Origin: Bacteroidales bacterium
GTDB taxonomy: Bacteria; Bacteroidota; Bacteroidia; Bacteroidales; UBA932
Reading direction: 5' to 3'
NCBI GenBank assembly: GCA_016295245.1
Contig: JAEDLO010000016.1
Location: forward strand, 1 to 24,284
Length of the DNA stretch: 24,284 nucleotides
The notes under the pieces are model-generated. The model was not told the origin of the DNA, did no database searches, and was given only the letters and a program-made list of their open reading frames with translations. Below, piece by piece: positions 8,510-14,658 of this stretch (position 1 is its first letter; every line of letters starts with the position of its first letter). Both the position numbers and the translations under genes were made by a program.

Positions 8510-9409
8510 ATGAAAAAGATATTTACGATATTGACGGCGCTCTGCCTTGCAGGCGCAATGTCAACAAAGGCGCAGGATTATTCCTCACTTCTGCTCAATC
8601 TTGACCCTGCGTCTCTGGCAAAGGGCTCGACGTCGTTTATCACCTCCGCAGGGGCCTATCTCGCCGGCCAGAATGCGGCGGCTATGTCCCTGTCGGACAA
8701 GAAGATGTCCATAGGCGCCGGCTACTGTCTGCTGCCTGAAAAGATAGGCGGAGGAAACGCCGCCTCACTCGGTACCTATTACAAGACCAAATCAGGCTTT
8801 GCCTTCGGTCTTGGCGCCAACTATATGGCTTCGGCTCCGATTTCAGGTGCCGGAGAGGGAGGCGCTCCTCTGGAGAGTTTCAAGTCCTCTGACATCAATG
8901 CCCATCTGGGCCTCTCATACAGGATAGTCAAGGGTCTTTCGCTTGGTGTCAGCGCGAAGTTCGTTCACTCCGCCCTCACGCCGAGCCTCTCGTCAATCGC
9001 TTTCGGAGCGGATGTTAACCTGGCATACCGCTATAAAGGCTTAAGCGCCGCGCTCGGCGTAGCCAATCTCGGCTCCAAGCTCAAATACGGCGAGTCTGAG
9101 GTTTCCCTCCCTGCAATGGCCCGTCTGGGCCTTGCCTACAGCGTTTTCGGCCTGCAGGTAAGCGCCGAGGTGGACCAGCTTTTCAGCGGCGGCACTATGG
9201 CCGGAGCCGGACTTGAGTACAATCTTCTTGACATACTCTTCTTCAGGGCAGGCTACCACTTCAGCAGCCCGACCAAGGCCGCAGGAGCATCTTTCGCTTC
9301 TGTGGGACTGGGAGCCCGTTTTGCCGGCATCGAACTCAATGTCAGCTATCTGCTGGCATCCGAGTCGATGGCCGGTATGCTTGCTTTCGGTCTCGGCTAC
9401 AGTTTCTAG
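8510..9409 (+). CDS. PorV/PorQ-like outer-membrane beta-barrel protein
   Basis: This 299-residue protein has a signal peptide (residues 1-22, ending STKAQ) and then alternating amphipathic strands rich in Gly, Ala and Ser, ending LAFGLGYSF with a terminal Phe, as in outer-membrane barrels. The early segment LLLNLDPASLAKGSTSFIT resembles the start of PorV/PorQ-family proteins (FadL-like barrels), which in the type IX system receive cargo after translocation and deliver it to the sortase. It begins 7 bp after a protease that carries a T9SS sorting domain, behind an AGGAAG ribosome-site-like stretch, which supports a role in that protease's secretion or display. The family assignment is from overall character, not a strict motif. 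A different small OMP family is the main alternative. Confidence 0.75.
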   Translation: MKKIFTILTALCLAGAMSTKAQDYSSLLLNLDPASLAKGSTSFITSAGAYLAGQNAAAMSLSDKKMSIGAGYCLLPEKIGGGNAASLGTYYKTKSGFAFGLGANYMASAPISGAGEGGAPLESFKSSDINAHLGLSYRIVKGLSLGVSAKFVHSALTPSLSSIAFGADVNLAYRYKGLSAALGVANLGSKLKYGESEVSLPAMARLGLAYSVFGLQVSAEVDQLFSGGTMAGAGLEYNLLDILFFRAGYHFSSPTKAAGASFASVGLGARFAGIELNVSYLLASESMAGMLAFGLGYSF

Positions 9410-10737
9410 AGAAGATCCTGTTTGAGTTTTTCGATATATTGGTCTATCCTGCGGAGTTCCCGCGGGATAGCTATTTTTTGTGGGCAGTGGCTGACGCACT
9501 TTCCGCAGGAAATGCAGTGGTCGGCCTGACGCACTGATTCTACGGCCTTGTTGTAGCGAAGCAGATATCTGCGGCGGTCGCGCTGATAGTGCTTCTGCTC
9601 GTGGCCTGAGACATAGGTGCCTGCGTTGATGTTGCCGTTGTAGAAAGCGAAGATGCCCGGGATATCGATGCCGTAAGGGCAAGGCATGCAGTACTGGCAG
9701 CCTGTACACTTGATGAGAGGGTAGCTGTCAAGCTGCTCCGCGACATTCTCAAGCAGGGCAAAGTCTTCTTCGCTCAGAGGCTTGAAGTCCGTATAGGTCT
9801 TCAGGTTGTCCAGCAGATGCTCCATATAGGTCATACCGCTGAGAACCACTGCAACCCTCGGGAAACTTCCCACGAAGCGGAAGGCCCAGGATGCGAGCGA
9901 GCCGGCAGGCTCCCTTGCCTTGAGCTGGTCGGCGAGGGCGGCCGGCATATCGGCCAGATAACCTCCTCGCAGCGGCTCCATAATCACAATAGGAATACCC
10001 CTGCGGTCGAGCTCCCGGTAGAGGTATTCGGCATCGGCGTTGCGCCCTGAGGCGTGAGTCCAGTCGAGATAGTTCATCTGAATCTGGACGAAGTCCCAGT
10101 GGTACTTGTCGTGGAGGGCCATCATCTCGTCAAAGCCTTCGGTAGATCCGTGGAACGAGAAACCGAGGTTGCGGATATGGCCGGCGGTCCTTTCCTTGAG
10201 CAGGAAATCCATAATCCCCGTGCTGCCGAAACGTGTCTCGAAAGCCTCGCCTCCGCTCAGGGAGTGGAGAAGATAATAATCTATATGGTCTGTCTTGAAG
10301 ATTTCAAGGGACTTGCGGTACATCTCGACCGAGTTGTCGTAGGTCCAGTCCGCGAAGTTCGAAAGCTTGGTGGCCAGCAGCCACTTGTCGCGAGGGTGGC
10401 GTGACAGGGCGATGGCAGTGGCCTCTTCGCTCTTTCCTCCAAGGTAAACGGGAGAGGTGTCAAAGTAGTTCACACCGTGCTCCAGGGCCTTGTCCACGAG
10501 TTTGTTGACTTCTTCCTGGATGATTTCTTCCGTGCCGTCTTCGGCCTTGCGTGTAGGCCAGCGCATTGCGCCGTAACCCAAAAGGCCCACTCCCGGAAGA
10601 TGCTCGGGAACCTTGCCGCTAATCTGCTTGTCCGCGCTGCGGCTATTAGACTGCTTGCCGACTCCCGGTGCGCAGGCAACTGCTCCGAGGACTGCAGCCC
10701 CGGCGCCTGCCGCTTTCAGAAAATCTCTTCTATCCAT
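9406..10737 (-). CDS. Aldo/keto reductase with Tat-like signal and C-terminal 4Fe-4S motifs
   Basis: This 443-residue protein combines an aldo/keto reductase barrel with a ferredoxin-like tail. The N-terminus MDRRDFLKAAGAGAAVLGAVAC has a twin-arginine motif (RRDFLK) and a possible lipobox Cys22, so export across the inner membrane is likely. The expected catalytic tetrad is present: Asp93 and Tyr98 (NYFDTSPVYLGG), Lys124 (LLATKLS) and His158 (DYYLLHS). The tail holds Cys344/347/350/353 (CTGCQYCMPC) and Cys408/411/414/418 (CISCGKCVSHC), the ferredoxin-type arrangement seen in a Bacteroidales AKR subgroup. It is the last gene of the - strand operon, 14 bp after the polyferredoxin gene, which suggests electrons arrive through iron-sulfur clusters rather than only from NADPH. 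Its stop codon overlaps the convergent gene's stop. The substrate is unknown. Confidence 0.9.
   Translation of the reverse strand: MDRRDFLKAAGAGAAVLGAVACAPGVGKQSNSRSADKQISGKVPEHLPGVGLLGYGAMRWPTRKAEDGTEEIIQEEVNKLVDKALEHGVNYFDTSPVYLGGKSEEATAIALSRHPRDKWLLATKLSNFADWTYDNSVEMYRKSLEIFKTDHIDYYLLHSLSGGEAFETRFGSTGIMDFLLKERTAGHIRNLGFSFHGSTEGFDEMMALHDKYHWDFVQIQMNYLDWTHASGRNADAEYLYRELDRRGIPIVIMEPLRGGYLADMPAALADQLKAREPAGSLASWAFRFVGSFPRVAVVLSGMTYMEHLLDNLKTYTDFKPLSEEDFALLENVAEQLDSYPLIKCTGCQYCMPCPYGIDIPGIFAFYNGNINAGTYVSGHEQKHYQRDRRRYLLRYNKAVESVRQADHCISCGKCVSHCPQKIAIPRELRRIDQYIEKLKQDLL
9444..9479 (+). terminator. Intrinsic terminator for the protease/PorV-like operon, inside the convergent gene
   Basis: CTATCCTGCGG (9444-9454) pairs with CCGCGGGATAG (9460-9470) over a 5-nt loop, an 11-bp GC-rich stem with one G-T pair, followed by CTATTTTTT (six T residues at 9474-9479). 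It is oriented for + strand transcription and lies 35 bp past the PorV-like stop, wholly within the 3' coding part of the aldo/keto reductase on the other strand. Read from the - strand it lacks a trailing U-tract, so it should act in one direction only. Confidence 0.82.
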
Positions 10738-10751
10738 ATTGCAGTAGAGTT

Positions 10752-12191
10752 CTAATTGTGACGATGAATTGAAAGTCCGTCAACGGTGATGGCGCTGACA
10801 GGATTTGACGGGCAGAGGTACTCGCAGGCGCCGCATCCGATGCACTGCTCTTCGGCAACAACAGGGATGTGGTGGCCGTACTGCTCGGAGTGCACCATCC
10901 TGATGGCGCCGACAGGGCAGTGGCGGGAGCAGTTGCCGCAGCCGGCTTCACCCTTGGCGGCGAGGCAGAGCTCCAGGTTTACGCGGGCGGTGCCGATGTG
11001 GATGTTGAGCTTCTCTTCCTTGCTCACCGGCAATATTGCGCCGGCCGGGCAGACATCGCCGCAAGAGGTGCACTCCGGACGGCAGAAGCCCTTTTCATAG
11101 CCCATCTGCGGTTGAAGCAGGTGCTCCAGGTCGGACGAAGGGCGAAGCACGCCGTTAGGGCAGTTGCTTACGCAAAGCTGGCAGCCCGTGCAGCGGTCGT
11201 AGAAGTTCTCCACGCTTCCGGCGCCGAACGGCACGAGCCTTTCAGCACGCTCAGGCGTGGTTTTCGGGGTAATCTCGGCGAGTCCGCCGTCATTCTTCTT
11301 GATCTGGGCGGAAGCGGCGAGGCTTGCTCCCAGGAATGCGCCGGTGGCGATGAAGCTGCGCCTTCCAGCCCTGTCGGCGGCAATTGCGGCCTTTGAACTC
11401 TTGGCAGCCTTCGGAGCACCGTCAGTCCCAGCGGTCTTAGGGCGACCCAGGAAGCGGTAGTGGATGGCTCCGGTCGAGCAGTTTTCCAGGCAGTCGAAGC
11501 ATACAACGCAACGCGAAGCGTCAATCTTGTGCTCCTCGGGGTTGATGCAGTGCGCCTTGCACTCACGTGCGCATTTCTTGCAGTTGATGCAGGCCGGCAG
11601 GTCAATCACCGGGCGGAAAAGGGAGAAGCGCGACACCAGGCCGAGGGCGGTGCCCACAGGGCATACGGTGTTGCACCATTCGCGTCCGAGCAGCCAGGCG
11701 CAGAGGGCGATTACTATGAAGCTCACTGCCGCAGTCACGGCAAGCACGGCACCCTGCGGATGAAGCAGGGTTGTAATCATACGCCCGTAGCTGCTGTACG
11801 GCGCAATCAGAGCGATAAGCACCTGGAAATCAAATATTATTGCTGCGATAAAGACGACAAAGATCCCGTAACGGGCTATCTTGTGTTCGGCGACAAAGAC
11901 CTTGGCCTTGCTTTTCTTCTTTTTGCAGAGCTTGCGGCTGAGCTTCCTGCGCAGGAAGATGATCAGGTCCTGAAATACTCCCAAAGGACAGATCACCGAG
12001 CAGTAAAGCCTTCCGAAGACAAGGGTAAGAGCCAGGACTATTCCTATGGTCAGGAAGTTGAGTCCCAGGCAGGAAGGGAGGAACTGGAGTTTTGCCATCC
12101 ACCCCCACCCGTCAGCACCAATCCCGGCGAAGAGCAGGGTGATGCCCACGATAAAGAGGGCGGCGAGAATGATACGGATCTTTCTTAGCAT
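10752..12191 (-). CDS. Membrane polyferredoxin, NapH-like and NapG-like halves in one protein
   Basis: This 479-residue protein is a probable quinol-to-periplasm electron carrier. The N-terminal half has about four membrane segments (near 5-25, 43-62, 108-130 and 148-168) and the paired CxxxCP motifs typical of NapH/YccM-type proteins (64-69 and 173-178), then two 4Fe-4S motifs (201-211 and 228-238). A GRRSFIATGAFLGASLAAS stretch at 276-294 looks like an internal twin-arginine signal or extra membrane anchor. The second half carries four further cysteine groups (334-345, 370-381, 409-425 and 450-461), like NapG-type ferredoxins. It follows the permease-Fmt gene by 4 bp and precedes the ferredoxin-bearing aldo/keto reductase, its likely electron acceptor. 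The exact donor and direction are inferred. No nitrate or nitrite reductase is in the window. Confidence 0.88.
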   Translation of the reverse strand: MLRKIRIILAALFIVGITLLFAGIGADGWGWMAKLQFLPSCLGLNFLTIGIVLALTLVFGRLYCSVICPLGVFQDLIIFLRRKLSRKLCKKKKSKAKVFVAEHKIARYGIFVVFIAAIIFDFQVLIALIAPYSSYGRMITTLLHPQGAVLAVTAAVSFIVIALCAWLLGREWCNTVCPVGTALGLVSRFSLFRPVIDLPACINCKKCARECKAHCINPEEHKIDASRCVVCFDCLENCSTGAIHYRFLGRPKTAGTDGAPKAAKSSKAAIAADRAGRRSFIATGAFLGASLAASAQIKKNDGGLAEITPKTTPERAERLVPFGAGSVENFYDRCTGCQLCVSNCPNGVLRPSSDLEHLLQPQMGYEKGFCRPECTSCGDVCPAGAILPVSKEEKLNIHIGTARVNLELCLAAKGEAGCGNCSRHCPVGAIRMVHSEQYGHHIPVVAEEQCIGCGACEYLCPSNPVSAITVDGLSIHRHN

Positions 12192-12195
12192 TGTT

Positions 12196-14640
12196 TTATG
12201 ATTGTTTGGTCTTCAGAATTTCGGCTTTTGAACTGCCCTTTGTGCAGACATAGCTGCAAGGTTCGCGGAAGCCCTTGAGGAAGTCCCTGACCTCCATCCT
12301 CTTCTTGCCGGCAAGCTGGATTTCAAGCAGCTCGATGGCGCCGTCGAGGGTGGCGATTGCCAGGTAGTCCTTGCCGTCGGAGAGGATTTCTCCCGGATTG
12401 CCGTGGAGAGAGTCACTGCGGCGGGCCTTGTAGATCTTGAGGTTCTGCGGCTTCTGGTCAGGGTCTGCAGCCGGCACTATCTCCGTGAAAGCTCCCGGAT
12501 ACGGGCTGAGGCCGCGGATGAGATTGTGGATGTGGCGGCTACTGTCCTCCCAGTCTATGTGGCAGAGCTCGCGATTGAGCTTAGGGGCGCTCTTGAGTAC
12601 CTCCGAACCCTGTATGAAGGAGCGCTGCAGGCGGGTCTCCACGTTGTTGGAGATGATGCCCTCAACGGTCTGGCAAACCAGGTCCGCACCGATTTCCATA
12701 AGGGAATCGTGGAGGTCGCCGGCGCTGTCTTCAGGCCCGATGCGACATTCCTGGCGGTAGATGATTTTGCCTGTGTCGATGTCCTTGTCAATGAAGAAGG
12801 TGGTCACGCCGCTGATTTTCTCGCCGTTGATGACCGCCCAGTTGATAGGGGCGGCGCCGCGGTACTGCGGCAGGAGGGCGGCGTGGAGGTTGAAGGTGCC
12901 AAGGCGCGGCATCTTCCAGACTTCCTCCGGCAGCATCCTGAACGCCACGACGACGAACAGGTCGGCCTTCCAGGCCTTCAGCGCCTCGAGGAATTCCGGG
13001 TCTTTGAGCTTCTGCGGCTGGAGAACGGGGATGCCGTGCTCCACGGCATAGCGCTTCACGGCGCTTTCGTTGACTTTCAGGCCGCGGCCGCTCGGCTTGT
13101 CCGCCACGGTCACCACGCCGACAACGTTGTAGCCCTTTGCGATGAGGGAGTCAAGAGGTGCGACTGCGAAATCCGGCGTGCCCATATATACTATTCTTAT
13201 AGGTTTGAAGAAGCGTGAGACCTTGCTCACGAGCAGCTTCCACCATACTTTCAGTTGGCTCATATTCAAAAATTCTTTGTCTTTGGATGCTCTGTAGGTC
13301 AGGTAAACCCCTATCGGGGCAAGCACTATCGAGGACAGGAAGGCTCCGCGCTGGATGCTGATGGCTCCGTCCCTGGCGAGCTTGGTGGCGGAGATGTCCA
13401 CAACCCAGTAAAGGACGAAGAACAGGACGGAGATGATGGCGCTGGTGCCCAGCTCTCCCTTCTTGATCATAGAGCCCAGCGGCGCACCCACGAAGAAGAG
13501 AATCAGGCAGGCCAGGGCCTGGGCTATCCTCTGGAGGAGTTCCACGCCCTCGATGCGCGAGTAGTAGTCGCTCGAGGAGATTTCGTGGTTGAAGTTCGCC
13601 AGCTCGTTGGAGATGCGGGTTGCCGTCATAGAGGCGCGGCTGTAGGTGTTGTACTTGTCCCTGAGGCTGTGGAAGTTCATCAGCTCCGGCTCGTCGAAAG
13701 CTTGCCGGCCGCTGTTGTGGAAGCTTGAGTCGAGCTGCCTCTGCTCCACGAAGAAGGACAGCTGGCGGAAGGTCCTGATATGTTTATGGTACTTCTCGTC
13801 CAGCAGTGCCTTGAGCGAGTCGGTTTCCGCCCTGAGCACCTTGGAAGGCTTGCTCTTGGACTGGTCGCCGTAGCGGGTGGAATCCGATTTCTCGAACTGG
13901 TAATTGCTCAGCGAAATGATGAGTTCCTGGCGGGCAAAGTTCATCCTCTGGAGAGTCAGGTTGGTGTCGGCCCGCCTGAGGGTGTTGTCCTCGAGATAGG
14001 ATGTGCCGCTGAACAAGTCGAAGGTCAGGTAGTCCTTGGACTTGGAGAGTCCCATCCTGGCCGAGTCGGCCACGGTCACGGAGACGTTTCCCCTGCCGGA
14101 GCTGTGGTCATAGACCATCACGTCCCTCATCATTCCGCTGGCCTTGTCCTGGTCGCCGATGCGCAGGATGTAGCCTTCGATGCCGTCGTAGAAGGTGCCC
14201 GAAGGGATTTTGATTTCGTTCTTGGTGCGCCCGATGTCGTCGCGCAGCGTGAAAATCTTGTTGTAGGCGACGGGCACGAGCTTGTCTCCGATGAAGTAGG
14301 CGCCGATTGAGATGAAGACAGCAGTGATGGCCATCGGGGCCATCAATCTCATAAAAGGGATGCCCGCAGCCTTGACCGCAAGCATCTCTTTATTTTCCGC
14401 CATCTGGCCTATCACCATCATCGACGACAGCAGGGCCGCAAGCGGCAGGGCGAGAGGTGCGATGGTGAAGGTTCCCCACATAAGGAACTCCAGTATCACG
14501 CCCAGGCTCAGACCCTTTCCGACCAGCTCGTCGATGTAGCGCCAGAGGAATTGCATCATCAGGATGAAGACCACGACGAGGAGTATCGTGACGAAAGGTC
14601 CGATAAACGACTTTACCAGAAAGCGGTCGAGTTTCTTCAT
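12196..14640 (-). CDS. fmt: LptF/LptG-family permease fused to methionyl-tRNA formyltransferase
   Basis: One 814-residue reading frame holds two proteins. Residues 1 to about 450 are an LptF/LptG (YjgP/YjgQ) permease of the LPS export ABC transporter: a first membrane helix at 12-33, two more near 50-77 and 100-118, a large periplasmic region (about 120-365), and three C-terminal helices (about 370-390, 398-418 and 432-449). A basic, aromatic linker follows (451-478). From residue 480 the Fmt fold begins (IRIVYMGTPDF); Fmt formylates Met on initiator tRNA. The residues matching E. coli Fmt Asn106, His108 and Asp144 are Asn584, His586 (FNLHAALLPQYRGAAP) and Asp622 (DIDTGK), at exactly the same spacing. 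The C-terminal OB-like domain is complete. An even number of helices puts the Fmt part in the cytoplasm. Met460 could also serve as an internal start. It sits 18 bp after alaS. A sequencing indel that removed a stop is the main alternative. Confidence 0.9.
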   Translation of the reverse strand: MKKLDRFLVKSFIGPFVTILLVVVFILMMQFLWRYIDELVGKGLSLGVILEFLMWGTFTIAPLALPLAALLSSMMVIGQMAENKEMLAVKAAGIPFMRLMAPMAITAVFISIGAYFIGDKLVPVAYNKIFTLRDDIGRTKNEIKIPSGTFYDGIEGYILRIGDQDKASGMMRDVMVYDHSSGRGNVSVTVADSARMGLSKSKDYLTFDLFSGTSYLEDNTLRRADTNLTLQRMNFARQELIISLSNYQFEKSDSTRYGDQSKSKPSKVLRAETDSLKALLDEKYHKHIRTFRQLSFFVEQRQLDSSFHNSGRQAFDEPELMNFHSLRDKYNTYSRASMTATRISNELANFNHEISSSDYYSRIEGVELLQRIAQALACLILFFVGAPLGSMIKKGELGTSAIISVLFFVLYWVVDISATKLARDGAISIQRGAFLSSIVLAPIGVYLTYRASKDKEFLNMSQLKVWWKLLVSKVSRFFKPIRIVYMGTPDFAVAPLDSLIAKGYNVVGVVTVADKPSGRGLKVNESAVKRYAVEHGIPVLQPQKLKDPEFLEALKAWKADLFVVVAFRMLPEEVWKMPRLGTFNLHAALLPQYRGAAPINWAVINGEKISGVTTFFIDKDIDTGKIIYRQECRIGPEDSAGDLHDSLMEIGADLVCQTVEGIISNNVETRLQRSFIQGSEVLKSAPKLNRELCHIDWEDSSRHIHNLIRGLSPYPGAFTEIVPAADPDQKPQNLKIYKARRSDSLHGNPGEILSDGKDYLAIATLDGAIELLEIQLAGKKRMEVRDFLKGFREPCSYVCTKGSSKAEILKTKQS
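13207..13290 (-). other. Junction between permease and formyltransferase domains
   Basis: These 28 codons (residues 451-478) contain no stop and join the last membrane helix to the first strand of Fmt. The sequence is rich in Lys/Arg and aromatic residues (WW at 466-467, FF at 477-478) and looks like an amphipathic helix lying on the membrane. It contains an ATG (codon at 13263-13261, Met460) with no evident Shine-Dalgarno site, which could start a separate Fmt about 25 residues longer at its N-terminus than a typical one. Confidence 0.6.
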
Positions 14641-14658
14641 CCTGAGGGCTATGTGTGG

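Noticed and set aside
9041..9709. A 222-codon - strand frame across the convergent junction
   Set aside because: It overlaps both the PorV-like gene and the reductase in a different frame, and its Arg/His/Pro-rich product shows no domain.
12196..14640. The permease-Fmt gene as a frameshifted pseudogene
   Set aside because: Both halves are full length with intact key residues and no internal stop. An assembly error at the junction remains possible and is listed as the main alternative.
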